Source: an uncultured Gammaproteobacteria bacterium (lineage in GTDB: Bacteria; Pseudomonadota; Gammaproteobacteria; UBA4575). Taken from it: a DNA stretch of 37,492 bases. The stretch spans positions 1-37,492 of the forward strand of contig CALAJL010000060.1 in the NCBI GenBank assembly GCA_937922735.1, written 5' to 3'. Position numbers and translations under genes: made by a program. The stretch's first letter is position 1; every line of letters begins with the position of its first letter. Below are positions 10,414 to 20,019 of this stretch, in pieces. The notes beneath the pieces are model-generated. The model was not told where the DNA came from. It was given only the letters and a program-made list of their open reading frames with translations, and made no database searches.

Positions 10414-10461
10414 GACCCCTGCCTAATAAAGAACATATTAGGCCAGACTAGGACAGGGGTC
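10414..10461. repeat. Nested inverted repeat (outer GACCCCTG/CAGGGGTC, inner GCCTAATA/TATTAGGC)
   Basis: Read directly: GACCCCTG at 10414-10421 pairs with CAGGGGTC at 10454-10461; CCTAATA at 10422-10428 pairs with TATTAGG at 10436-10442. Confidence 0.8.
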
Positions 10462-10470
10462 GTTACGTGT

Positions 10471-10908
10471 TTAGTCGAGTGGAATGCGAATTTTTTGGCC
10501 TGGATAGATTAAATCAGGGTCTTTAATGACTTCACGATTGGCTTCGAATATTTTTGGGTAGTCCATAGCGTTGCCATAGTATTGTTTAGCAATCTTTGAG
10601 AGCGAATCCCCACTTTGAATTACATAGTATTCTACTTTGGCTTCTACTTCTGAGGCTGGAACACTAAGTCCCTCGGCTGTAACTTCAGTTACTCCTTTAA
10701 CATTGCCCGCCATAAGGATGGCTTTTTCATAAGCTTCCATACTAGAGGCATTGCCAGCAAGTGTAACTTTTCCGTCTTCATAGGCAACACTTAATGGGTC
10801 AATTCCTGGGTTTGATTCTTGTATATGCTGGGTGATTTTTTCTGCGGCATCGTCATCTTTGCCAAATAGTTTCTTGCCGAATTCTTTTGCAAAATCGAAT
10901 AGTCCCAT
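10471..10908 (-). CDS. kbp: BON plus LysM protein, Kbp (YgaU)-like potassium-binding protein
   Basis: Starts MGLFDFAKEFGKKLFG, then BON domain, then LysM YVIQSGDSLSKIAKQYYGNAMDYPKIFEANREVIKDPDLIYPGQKIRIP; colinear with E. coli YgaU as remembered. Confidence 0.88.
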   Translation of the reverse strand: MGLFDFAKEFGKKLFGKDDDAAEKITQHIQESNPGIDPLSVAYEDGKVTLAGNASSMEAYEKAILMAGNVKGVTEVTAEGLSVPASEVEAKVEYYVIQSGDSLSKIAKQYYGNAMDYPKIFEANREVIKDPDLIYPGQKIRIPLD

Positions 10909-11063
10909 AGTCAGTTCTCTCTTTTATTATTATTGGTATTTCAGCATACCGGCATTAAAAAATGCTGTCTACTTGAGATATATAAGTAATATTCGATCAT
11001 GGATATCCTTTGTGTTTAATAAGTATAATATTCGTAAGTTAACGAATTTACTGGAGAAATTAT

Positions 11064-11450
11064 ATGTTTGATGCACTTAGTATCCCGTTCGGATCTGTCA
11101 TGTTATACAACGTTGTAAAGCTCAAAGAGGGTGTCTCTGAAGAAGATGTACAACTTGCATTGGGCGAAATGTGTAATGTTGTTAAAAATAAGTATGGGGA
11201 TGATAAAGGTGGATTTATAGCTGGTCAGGTCTTCAAGTTTTCAGGATTTGTGTCTGATGAAGGCTCGATTGCTTCAAAGAAACAAACTGAAGACCACATT
11301 GCAATCATTACCTATTGGAAATCTTTTGAGCAGCATGAAAAATCTCATGCAGATGAAGCTTTTAAAGAAAAATTTGATGCTCTAGGTTCTTATTCAAGAG
11401 AAGCCTATGAAATTGGTTATGAAATGTTATGGCAAGGCGGGCCAGAATAA
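11064..11450 (+). CDS. Small cytosolic protein, possible dimeric alpha/beta-barrel (Dabb/ABM-like) fold
   Basis: ORF with GSVMLYNVVKLKEGVSEEDV...HIAIITYWKSFEQHEKSHADEAFKEKF; pattern resembles a Dabb/ABM fold. Confidence 0.6.
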   Translation: MFDALSIPFGSVMLYNVVKLKEGVSEEDVQLALGEMCNVVKNKYGDDKGGFIAGQVFKFSGFVSDEGSIASKKQTEDHIAIITYWKSFEQHEKSHADEAFKEKFDALGSYSREAYEIGYEMLWQGGPE

Positions 11451-11484
11451 CTTGCCAATAAGTTATTCATAATTGATATTGCCG

Positions 11485-12030
11485 TTATTTTATTGATTTT
11501 TTATTTTTCTTGTTTAGTGGTGTTTTTCGTTTGCTACGTTTAGGACTAAGTGTAAACCAAAATTCTTTATTCAAGGCATGAAAATAATCTGCTTCTTCAA
11601 TTAATAGTTTTGACGTTGTGCTAGGCACCGAAGCAATTTCAACCCTTACACCCTCAGCTTTTAGGTGACGGACTAGCTCGATAAAGTCAGAATCACCAGA
11701 CATGATAATGATGGTGTCTACTTTACTAGCAACTTGAGTAGCTTTGATTGAAAGTGGTATGTCTGCACTTTTATGGCAAGGGCGTACAGACCCATGATAA
11801 AACTCGTGTAAGCGATCTTTGAGTTTTTGTGAAATTTGCTTGCCTTCGCGAAAGTATACCAAGCGGCTAAGGCCGCGATTGTCTAGTAGTCTTGGTATTA
11901 ATGTGTCGAAGTTAAGCATGGAGTTTTCATCTCCAGTTTCACTATGAATACTACGTTCTATGTTATTGCCGTCTATTAGTATTGCGACAGACTGGCTAAT
12001 GAGTACGCCTTCAGTTTGAGAGGGTGTCAT
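11485..12030 (-). CDS. NYN domain (PIN-like nuclease, LabA/DUF88) protein
   Basis: AILIDGNNIERS...KVDTIIIMSGDSDFIELVRHLKAEGVRVEIASVPSTTSKLLIEEADYFHAL is a typical NYN/LabA signature. Confidence 0.88.
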   Translation of the reverse strand: MTPSQTEGVLISQSVAILIDGNNIERSIHSETGDENSMLNFDTLIPRLLDNRGLSRLVYFREGKQISQKLKDRLHEFYHGSVRPCHKSADIPLSIKATQVASKVDTIIIMSGDSDFIELVRHLKAEGVRVEIASVPSTTSKLLIEEADYFHALNKEFWFTLSPKRSKRKTPLNKKNKKSIK

Positions 12031-12082
12031 ATATAATTTTTTCTTTGGATTTAAATGAACAAATGTTTACAAAATAATCATA

Positions 12083-12111
12083 CAGACAGTGTTAAGTGCT
12101 GTCTTTATAAT
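12083..12111 (+). promoter_or_regulatory. Candidate promoter with overlapping inverted repeat upstream of the GH13 phosphorylase
   Basis: TATAAT at 12106-12111, CAGACA at 12083-12088 (17-nt spacing), inverted repeat AGACAG (12084-12089)/CTGTCT (12099-12104). Confidence 0.45.
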
Positions 12112-12154
12112 TTTGAGTGTATATAAAAGTTTTAGGAGAGCTAAGTAGATAATC

Positions 12155-13909
12155 ATGGATGTTTTAAGTTTAACAAAGCAAGAGTTTCATAAAAGATTGA
12201 GTTCTCATGTTGAGTGTATCTATGGGAAAGAGAATACTGAAGATATTGTTAATAGGATATTAGATGTTTTTGTAGATTTACAGCCAGCTGATTTGAACGT
12301 TGAAGCAGATTTTGTTAATCAAGCATGGAATGAGAGTGACATATATCTTATTACTTATGGGAATTCATTTTTTTATGATTCTCAAAAGCCATTACATGTT
12401 TTATATCAATTCTTAATGAAGTATATGAAAGGTGTTGTCAGTACCGTGCATATATTACCTTTTTTTCCTTATAGCTCAGATGATGGCTTTGCAGTAACAG
12501 ATTATAAACAGGTTAACCCAGAATTAGGTGACTGGAATGATATTAACCGTATTGCACAACAATTTGATTTAATGGCTGACCTGGTCATTAATCATATTTC
12601 ATCTAAAAGTGATTGGTTTCAGCAATTCTTAAATAATAAAAAGCCTGGAAGTGAGTATTTTATTGAAGCAGATCATACTGATGATATAGCTAAAGTAGTA
12701 CGCCCTCGTGCAAGCGAATTAATACAAACGGTTGAGTCACCTTTGGGTCAAAAGAAAGTATGGTGCACTTTTAGTGCTGATCAAGTTGATCTGGACTTTT
12801 CTAATCCAGATTTATTCTTAGAGTTCATAAGCATTCTTCGCTTTTATATGGAACAAGGTGTGCGAACAATACGTCTTGATGCGGTAGCATTTTTGTGGAA
12901 ACAATTAGGTACTAGTTGTATTAATCTATCTCAGACTCATGAGATTGTAAAAGTACTCCGTCTTATTATTGAACGTTATTTCTCGCGTGCATTGTTTATC
13001 ACTGAAACCAATATACCAAATATCGAAAACTTGAAGTATTTTGGTAACTCAAATGAAGCACATATTATTTATAACTTTAGTTTGCCACCTTTATTATTGA
13101 ATGCAATGTGGGCTGGCAATTCAGATTACTTAGTGAGGTGGTCTATGAGCTTGCCACCAGCACCACTAGGGTGTACATACCTTAACTTCACCGCCTCACA
13201 TGATGGTATTGGTTTAAGACCTGCAGAAGGTATGTTGAGTGACTCTGAAATAGATTCTTTAGTTTCTGGTATGCGGGATTTTGGTGGGGAAGTCACATCA
13301 AGAGCAATCAGTGACTCTGGTGAGCGACCTTATGAAATCAATATTACATGGATGAGTGCAATGCAGGGCACTTCTGCAGGCAAAGATGGATATCAAATAG
13401 AACGTTTTTTGTGTTCGCAAATTGTAATGTTAGGTTTAGAGGGTATCCCTGCTTTCTATATTCATAGTTTATTAGCTGGAGAAAATGACTATGAAAAATT
13501 AGCTGCAACAAATCATAAACGATCCATTAATCGTGGGCAGTGGGATTTGGAAGAGGTGGATTCTATTTTGAGCGATTACACATCGAATTCATGCAAAGTT
13601 TTTTATGAGTTGCGAAGGCTTATCAAGGTACGCTCTAAACAAGCAGCGTTTCATCCAAACGCAACACAATATACATTGCATTTAGGTCAATCAGTTTTTG
13701 GGTTTTGGCGCCAGAGTGTTAATCGTGATCAAAGTATATTCGCAATACATAACATTACTAACGCTTCACAAGAGATTTCTTTAGCAAATATTAACTTAAT
13801 TTGTACTGACACTTGGATCGATTTGATCGCATGGGATACGATAGATTTGACCGGTGGTGTACTTGTCTTAAAACCTTATCAATGTGTATGGATCACTAAT
13901 AAAGCTTAA
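12155..13909 (+). CDS. GH13 subfamily 18 sugar phosphorylase, probable glucosylglycerate phosphorylase (sucrose phosphorylase-like)
   Basis: GH13 motifs ADLVINHIS, IRLDAVAFLWK, ITETN, TASHDGIGLRPAEG; neighbouring GpgS/GpgP genes favour glucosylglycerate as substrate. Confidence 0.82.
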   Translation: MDVLSLTKQEFHKRLSSHVECIYGKENTEDIVNRILDVFVDLQPADLNVEADFVNQAWNESDIYLITYGNSFFYDSQKPLHVLYQFLMKYMKGVVSTVHILPFFPYSSDDGFAVTDYKQVNPELGDWNDINRIAQQFDLMADLVINHISSKSDWFQQFLNNKKPGSEYFIEADHTDDIAKVVRPRASELIQTVESPLGQKKVWCTFSADQVDLDFSNPDLFLEFISILRFYMEQGVRTIRLDAVAFLWKQLGTSCINLSQTHEIVKVLRLIIERYFSRALFITETNIPNIENLKYFGNSNEAHIIYNFSLPPLLLNAMWAGNSDYLVRWSMSLPPAPLGCTYLNFTASHDGIGLRPAEGMLSDSEIDSLVSGMRDFGGEVTSRAISDSGERPYEINITWMSAMQGTSAGKDGYQIERFLCSQIVMLGLEGIPAFYIHSLLAGENDYEKLAATNHKRSINRGQWDLEEVDSILSDYTSNSCKVFYELRRLIKVRSKQAAFHPNATQYTLHLGQSVFGFWRQSVNRDQSIFAIHNITNASQEISLANINLICTDTWIDLIAWDTIDLTGGVLVLKPYQCVWITNKA

Positions 13910-13911
13910 AC

Positions 13912-15123
13912 TTATTGGTTATCTTCCGTAACTGCTTTATGTAAATCAGTGTATATATCTGGAATTGCGCTTACAACACGCGACCAGGTTGGCATAAACG
14001 GTGTTTCCATTGGATTAGTAAGATACATATCACCAGCGTCCATAATATTCTGTGCGAATAATTCAACTGTGCCTTCTTCTTTATGGCGATCTACTTGTAA
14101 TTCATTGATTGCTGCATCGTTATAATAGTTGTCAACTAAATCCAATGCTCGTCTATAGTATGCAGCTTTAATAGTGCGAAACTTTTCTAATGAAAGAGTA
14201 ATGCCTTGAGTGGAGAGCTTTCGGAATATGTTTTTTGTTATATCAACACTCATTTTAGATAATCCAGCACTCTGATCATTTTCAGAGAGGACTTGATGTT
14301 TATGGTCGTAACATTTAGCAATATCTACTTGGCAGATGCGTTGATTAGAGTATCTACGATGCATTTCTGAAAGAATGCCAATTTCTAGACCCCAATCACT
14401 AGGAATGCGTAATGAAGGTACTACACCTGCACGCATAGAAAATTCACCTGCCAATACATATCGAAAGCTGCCAAGAAAATCTAAATAATCATGGGAGCCA
14501 ATAACTTGTTTCAATGCAGTAAGTAGAGGTAGCACTAATAAGCGTGATACGCGACCAGAAAAATGATTTTCATGTGCACGATAATAGTATCCTTTGCAAA
14601 ATACATAATCGAAAGTTGGATGAATTACAGGATAGAGTAATTTGGCAGGGATGCTACGATCATAAGTAACTATATCGCAATCATGCAACGCTACCGCTTT
14701 AGATTTTCCAGAAGCTAAAAAATATCCAAGGCAATACCAGACATTACGCCCTTTACCTAACTGATCAGGCGCTAAACTATGAGCATTAATGGCTTGATCA
14801 ATTTTACGGAGTCTTGGCCCATCATTCCATAAAATGACATGATGTTGAGGTAGTACACTAAAAAATTCTCGAGCATGTTCAAATTCTTCTTTATTGGCTG
14901 CATCTAAACCAATAATAATTTCAGATATATATGATGCTTTTGAAAGTTGTTTAATAATATTGCCTAATGCGGGGCCTTGAAGTTCTGAATATAAACAAGG
15001 GAGGATTAGTGACATCGGGCTGTTTTTGCTCCAATCCGACAGTTCTTTTTCTAATGACTCAGTACTACGGTCAGTAAGATTATGTAGTGTAGCAATTACG
15101 CCATTTTGAAAAAAATCTGTCAC
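13912..15123 (-). CDS. Glucosyl-3-phosphoglycerate synthase-like glycosyltransferase (GT81/GT-A type)
   Basis: ILPCLYSELQGPALGNIIKQLSKASYISEIIIGLDAA, KGRNVWYCLGYFLASGKSKAVALHDCDIVTYD, LAGEFSMRAGVV...DWGLEIGILSEMHRR. Confidence 0.82.
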   Translation of the reverse strand: MTDFFQNGVIATLHNLTDRSTESLEKELSDWSKNSPMSLILPCLYSELQGPALGNIIKQLSKASYISEIIIGLDAANKEEFEHAREFFSVLPQHHVILWNDGPRLRKIDQAINAHSLAPDQLGKGRNVWYCLGYFLASGKSKAVALHDCDIVTYDRSIPAKLLYPVIHPTFDYVFCKGYYYRAHENHFSGRVSRLLVLPLLTALKQVIGSHDYLDFLGSFRYVLAGEFSMRAGVVPSLRIPSDWGLEIGILSEMHRRYSNQRICQVDIAKCYDHKHQVLSENDQSAGLSKMSVDITKNIFRKLSTQGITLSLEKFRTIKAAYYRRALDLVDNYYNDAAINELQVDRHKEEGTVELFAQNIMDAGDMYLTNPMETPFMPTWSRVVSAIPDIYTDLHKAVTEDNQ

Positions 15124-15926
15124 TCAATTAACTCCTTTAGCAATGTTAATAACGAATCATTCCAGCCCTGCGGGCCAGGGTGTTCGGCTACTCTAAGATT
15201 AGCATGATTATCAATGCACATCTTTGGTGCATGAGGGTTGGGGATCACGATGCCATAATCTGAAGTTTGTAACATCTTTATATCATTTGGACTATCGCCC
15301 AATGCAATTGAAGTAATTTCAGTGTTGTTATAGTTTTTAAATTCTTTCAGCAAGATAGTCATGGTGGTAGCTTTGTCGTGAGCCCCCATTACATGATGAA
15401 AACGTCCACCACTAATTAGTCTTAAACCATGTTCCTCTAATTGAGCGGCAAAGGCTTTTAACTTTGTTGGGTCATCTAACCACAAAAGAGGTTCAGTGCT
15501 ATCACGCTGATTTGCATATAATGCTTGATATGGCTTTAATCCTGTATGTTTAACGAGCTCTTCATTGCTCATATCGTTGAAGCTTTTAAAGCTGTATGAA
15601 AGCGAAAGATTATGTAATGCATGATTTATCTCTTTACGAGATTTCCCAATGACGTGTTTTATATATTTATTTGTAGTCTCCTGATCTGAAAAATAATTTT
15701 CAGGTATGGATAACAAGCCGCCATTTTCAGCAATAAAAGGGTGGAAAAAGTTAGTATTTTTACAAAGCTCTTCTACTTCAATAGCAGTTTTGCTGGTAGT
15801 AAATATGAGTGGGATTTGGTTATTGCGAATAAACTCTAAAGTGGGTTTTGCTGCATTAAAACTATAACTATCATGATCAAGTAGTGTGCCATCAAGATCG
15901 GTACACACAACAATGCTATTTTTCAT
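15120..15926 (-). CDS. HAD phosphatase, mannosyl/glucosyl-3-phosphoglycerate phosphatase-like
   Basis: N-terminal VVCTDLDGTLLDHDSYSF, PFIAENGGLLSIP, IALGDSPNDIKML; 4-bp overlap with the GpgS-like gene. Confidence 0.85.
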   Translation of the reverse strand: MKNSIVVCTDLDGTLLDHDSYSFNAAKPTLEFIRNNQIPLIFTTSKTAIEVEELCKNTNFFHPFIAENGGLLSIPENYFSDQETTNKYIKHVIGKSRKEINHALHNLSLSYSFKSFNDMSNEELVKHTGLKPYQALYANQRDSTEPLLWLDDPTKLKAFAAQLEEHGLRLISGGRFHHVMGAHDKATTMTILLKEFKNYNNTEITSIALGDSPNDIKMLQTSDYGIVIPNPHAPKMCIDNHANLRVAEHPGPQGWNDSLLTLLKELIE

Positions 15927-16018
15927 ATACAGTTCTTTGTCATCTGAATGGTAGTACTGACTATTGAATTATGACTTTAACTAGAACTTGAGTTAAGTTG
16001 TTAGCAAGAAAACAAGAA

Positions 16019-16588
16019 TTACCAGGAGCGCGGTTTTCCCATATCGATATGTAAGAAATTGCTTTTTGCATAATATCCAACACCTCCAGCCTGTAAAGAT
16101 AATGCAGCATTGCGTAAATGTTTTAGCTCTACATCAGGTATGCGAATATCGATAGCCATGCCTTGCATATGAAGACTTTTTTTGGCAACACCAGTAGTTT
16201 GTGTACGTAATTTTGCATTAGTTTGAGGAGAGCGGTATGCAGAAATGACATGGAAAGGAGAATTTGAACCAGTAGCTGTATGCAGGGTATGGAGCATCTC
16301 TAGTAAGTTAGTATCTATTTCGTGTACTTCATCCACTCGGTGATCACGTAAAATATAATTGATTTCACTCAAACTGGCTGTGTCATATTCGCCGTTTGAC
16401 CAATAAGTACTGCGTAATTTTTCATCAGTATGTAGATTGACAAATTCTAAAGTTCTTTCTGAAGAGCTGTCGGTACTGGCATGAATTATATTAGAAAAAG
16501 CACTAGTTGCTGCGATTGCAATGCCACATTTTAGAATTTTACGGCGCGCAAATTTTGTTGAATTGATCGGTTTGGGAAGACGTTCCAC
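16019..16588 (-). CDS. DUF882/YcbK-like (peptidase M15 family) protein with probable Tat signal
   Basis: ARRKILKCGIAIAATSAFS signal; VISAYRSPQTNAKLR...KKSLHMQGMAIDIRIPDVEL. Confidence 0.9.
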   Translation of the reverse strand: MERLPKPINSTKFARRKILKCGIAIAATSAFSNIIHASTDSSSERTLEFVNLHTDEKLRSTYWSNGEYDTASLSEINYILRDHRVDEVHEIDTNLLEMLHTLHTATGSNSPFHVISAYRSPQTNAKLRTQTTGVAKKSLHMQGMAIDIRIPDVELKHLRNAALSLQAGGVGYYAKSNFLHIDMGKPRSW

Positions 16589-16617
16589 AGAGTATCCTTG
16601 TATACATGCTGATTTAT

Positions 16618-18285
16618 TTATTGTGCAGTATTATACAAGTTGTCGGCTATTTGGCTATCTCGTTTATAGATGTCAGGTCTAAAATTGATGACGCCATGCT
16701 CGTCTGCCCATGCTGTCATATAAGTGATATGTATTGGAATAGGATTTTCAAACCTTAGAACTTTTGTTTTATTGCGCTTTGCATAGTAGTCAAACTTTTC
16801 GCTGTCCCAATTCTCAGTGCCTGACATTAAAACTTTTGCAAATTCAAATGGATTTTCTACACGAACACAACCATGGCTAAAAGCACGATAATTCTGTGAA
16901 AATAAATTTCGTGATGGTGTATCGTGAAGGTAGACACTATAGTTATTTGGGAACATAAATTTTATTCTACCTAACGCATTGTTTTTGCCAGGATCTTGTC
17001 TGATGCGTAGTGGGGCATTTTCTAAATCAACATTTTTCCAATCAATAATACTTGAATCGATTATTGTATTTTTATTGTTAATTTTTGAAATAACTTTCAT
17101 ACCATTATTGATAAGATATTCGGGGTCTTCATGAAGTTTAGGTATTATTTCTTTCTTGGTGATTGAGGTAGGGACGTTCCAATATGGATTTAAGACCAGC
17201 TCAGATATCTGAGAGGTTAATACGGGTGTTTTATTTTCTTTCTTGCCTACCACTACACGTGCTTCATAAATCATTTTCCCATTTTCAATTACATACAGCA
17301 TGTAGTCAGGCACATTCACTAATATATATCGACTTTCACCAAGATCAGAGATTTGTTTTGCTCGATGCAAATTGACTTCCAGTTGGGTTATACGAGACTC
17401 GAAGGATTGATTAATTTCTTTAACTGTTCTTTTCCCTAGTACGCCATCCGCATCCAAGCCATGCCTAAGTTGAAAGTTACTAATTGCAATGGCTAATTCT
17501 TCATCATATATTTCATTTGATATCGTAGAATTTTTATAATCTCCTAACTTAGAAAGTCTGTTTTTTACTTTGATTACTTCAGGAGAAGCGTCACCTATAG
17601 CGAGAGATTTTTTTTGTAAAATTATCGGCTCAAAATCATCATTTAGTAGACGATAAGTTTCAATAGCATTTAATAGTCTAGTGTAAGGGTCTTGGTTTTG
17701 ATGCGGGGCAACAGCAACAATTCCAATGTTGTTATTGTATGCAGGGTGATTTTTGATTTCTGTCAAAAACGAGTTATTTTCAAATAACGCATATTCATCG
17801 GTCAAGTCATATGAGACAGGATTTTCATTAATATGATTGGCTAATTTTACGTAAGCATGTGTAAATGTAATATCGGATTTACTTAGAATGGTCTGGTCAT
17901 CAATGGTAGATTCTAAAAAGTATTTTATTATATCAAGATCATAATCACTCGGGTTTAAACCTAATTTGCGTGAATTTAAAATTGCTTTATATAAAGCATG
18001 CGCGTCATTGTTGTAGGTAAAACCATTACTCCAGATAGGGTTAAACTTCCTCGGTTCATATACTTTAATTACATCATTGATTAGTGGTAATGAAGAATTA
18101 TTTAACGCGTGTTGAAGTGCAATGTTTGTTGTGTTGTTAGTCTCATGATTGCTATTGGGCTGCGAAACATTATTAGCAAATACAGGAGAAAAAGTTATTG
18201 TTGTAATTAGCAATGCATTAATGCACCTTCGATATAATTTATCGATAAGCGCAGGCAAACCATTCATTGCTTTGATAACTAGCAT
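16618..18285 (-). CDS. L,D-transpeptidase, YcbB (LdtD)-like
   Basis: PG-binding region (DASPEVIKVKNRLSKLGD...LRHGLDADGVLGKRTVKEIN), YkuD catalytic motif YLHDTPSRNLFSQNYRAFSHGCVRVENP. Confidence 0.94.
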   Translation of the reverse strand: MLVIKAMNGLPALIDKLYRRCINALLITTITFSPVFANNVSQPNSNHETNNTTNIALQHALNNSSLPLINDVIKVYEPRKFNPIWSNGFTYNNDAHALYKAILNSRKLGLNPSDYDLDIIKYFLESTIDDQTILSKSDITFTHAYVKLANHINENPVSYDLTDEYALFENNSFLTEIKNHPAYNNNIGIVAVAPHQNQDPYTRLLNAIETYRLLNDDFEPIILQKKSLAIGDASPEVIKVKNRLSKLGDYKNSTISNEIYDEELAIAISNFQLRHGLDADGVLGKRTVKEINQSFESRITQLEVNLHRAKQISDLGESRYILVNVPDYMLYVIENGKMIYEARVVVGKKENKTPVLTSQISELVLNPYWNVPTSITKKEIIPKLHEDPEYLINNGMKVISKINNKNTIIDSSIIDWKNVDLENAPLRIRQDPGKNNALGRIKFMFPNNYSVYLHDTPSRNLFSQNYRAFSHGCVRVENPFEFAKVLMSGTENWDSEKFDYYAKRNKTKVLRFENPIPIHITYMTAWADEHGVINFRPDIYKRDSQIADNLYNTAQ

Positions 18286-18302
18286 CTTGTCTCTCTCCTT
18301 AG

Positions 18303-18342
18303 AAGTGATTCACTTTCCGTATGAATACACTCACTTAGTGTA
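18303..18342. promoter_or_regulatory. Two adjacent palindromes upstream of the LdtD-like gene
   Basis: AAGTGATTCACTT (18303-18315, perfect odd palindrome) and TACACT-CACTT-AGTGTA (18326-18342), just upstream of the minus-strand SD (taaggagag) of the gene starting at 18285. Confidence 0.4.
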
Positions 18343-18615
18343 AGGCAGGAATTCTGAAGCTTCTTTGTGCTAGATCACGACTATGATAAATAGCGATGCG
18401 ATTTAATGATAAATCTTAAAATCCTTATATAACATGAATATTCAATGAGTTATTTAATCGCATAATTCTCTTCAAGAGAAAATAGCAAAACTCTTATAGT
18501 GAGGCTTGATAGATTATATTTTCATATGCAATCTGGTCTAGCGAGATATCTGCCTATAACCAATTCATTTCTGGTGTTATATTTGCGCTCAAGACAAGGA
18601 TGAAGAATTAGTTAC

Positions 18616-19992
18616 ATGAAGATACACATCTACAATACGCTTACACGTAAAAAAGAAGAATTTATACCTGGTGACCCTAAAAGAGTAACCATGTATGTGT
18701 GTGGGCCAACGGTTTACAGTCATCCACATATTGGTAATGCAAGACCAGCTGTGGTTTTTGATACATTTTTCAGGTTATTGCAACATGAGTTTACTAATGT
18801 TGTGTATACGCGAAACATCACTGATGTAGATGACAAAATAAATGCTTCTGCACAGCAGGAAAATACTTCTATAGACACTATTAGTAAACGCTTTACAGAC
18901 ATCTATCATCAAGACATGGGTGCGCTTGGTGTATTGCCACCAACTATTGAGCCACGTGTGACGGAGCATATGCCGCAAATCATAAATATGATTCAACGGT
19001 TGATTGATAACGGTCATGCGTATGAAGCAGAAAGGCACGTGCTTTTTGATGTGCCATCTTATAAAGAATACGGAAAGCTTTCTGGGCGTGATCAAAATGA
19101 GATGTTAGCGGGTGCACGTGTTGAGATTGCGCCCTTTAAAAAAGATCCTTCTGACTTCGTATTGTGGAAACCTTCTACTGAAGATCAGCCAGCTTGGGAC
19201 AGTCCATGGGGTGCTGGACGACCGGGATGGCATATCGAATGTTCGGCTATGATAGAAGAACATCTAGGGCAAACGATTGATATACACGGTGGCGGTCAAG
19301 ATTTAGTGTTTCCACATCACGAAAATGAAAGAGCGCAGACTACATGTGTGCATGGTGGCAATTTGTTTAGCCGTTATTGGATGCATAATGGATTTGTAAA
19401 TGTAGACCAGGAAAAAATGTCAAAGTCGATTGGCAATGTCTTGTTAGTTAAAGAGTTGTTAGAGCAAGCTTCGGGTGAGGCTATACGCGTGACATTGTTA
19501 AGTACTCATTATAGAAGCCCATTGGACTGGACGGACGATGCATTAAAACAATCTACCAGAATATTGGATAAACTATATGGCGCACTACAAGAATTACAAG
19601 ATGTGGAAGTGGAAGTCTCTTCAGATGATGTGACGGATGAATTTTTGCATGCTCTTAAAGATGATTTGAATACACCCGCAGCATTTGCAGAGCTACATAA
19701 GCTCGCCAAGCGGGCTAATACGGAAAAAGAAACTGTCTCAAGGAGTGTTCTAAAAAAACAAATTATAGCTTCCGGTAATATCCTAGGAATACTGCAACAA
19801 AATCCGAATGAGTGGTTTCAGGGAGACAGTGATACTGATGAAAGTGAAATTCAAAAATTATTAGATTTAAGAGCACAAGCTAAAAAAGATAAGAATTTTG
19901 CTTTGGCGGATGAAATTCGCGATAAAATTACTGCTATGGGAATACAAATACTGGATCACCCCGATGGTAGTTCGAGTTGGAGAAGACTCTAA
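18616..19992 (+). CDS. cysS: Cysteinyl-tRNA synthetase
   Basis: MYVCGPTVYSHPHIGNARPAVVFD, VVYTRNITDVDDKI, GWHIECSAM, IHGGGQDLVFPHHENERAQ, KMSKSIGN. Confidence 0.98.
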   Translation: MKIHIYNTLTRKKEEFIPGDPKRVTMYVCGPTVYSHPHIGNARPAVVFDTFFRLLQHEFTNVVYTRNITDVDDKINASAQQENTSIDTISKRFTDIYHQDMGALGVLPPTIEPRVTEHMPQIINMIQRLIDNGHAYEAERHVLFDVPSYKEYGKLSGRDQNEMLAGARVEIAPFKKDPSDFVLWKPSTEDQPAWDSPWGAGRPGWHIECSAMIEEHLGQTIDIHGGGQDLVFPHHENERAQTTCVHGGNLFSRYWMHNGFVNVDQEKMSKSIGNVLLVKELLEQASGEAIRVTLLSTHYRSPLDWTDDALKQSTRILDKLYGALQELQDVEVEVSSDDVTDEFLHALKDDLNTPAAFAELHKLAKRANTEKETVSRSVLKKQIIASGNILGILQQNPNEWFQGDSDTDESEIQKLLDLRAQAKKDKNFALADEIRDKITAMGIQILDHPDGSSSWRRL

Positions 19993-20019
19993 AAGTATAA
20001 TGAACCGGAGGAGAGTTTT

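Noticed and set aside
9552-11071. Plus-strand ORFs 9552-9794 and 10832-11071
   Set aside because: Mostly antisense to the RDD and Kbp-like genes; no domain signature.
17184-18343. Plus-strand ORFs 17184-17375 and 18149-18343
   Set aside because: Antisense to the L,D-transpeptidase gene, low support.
18720-19709. Minus-strand ORFs at 18720-18902, 18775-19095 and 19509-19709
   Set aside because: Antisense to cysS, which is unambiguous.
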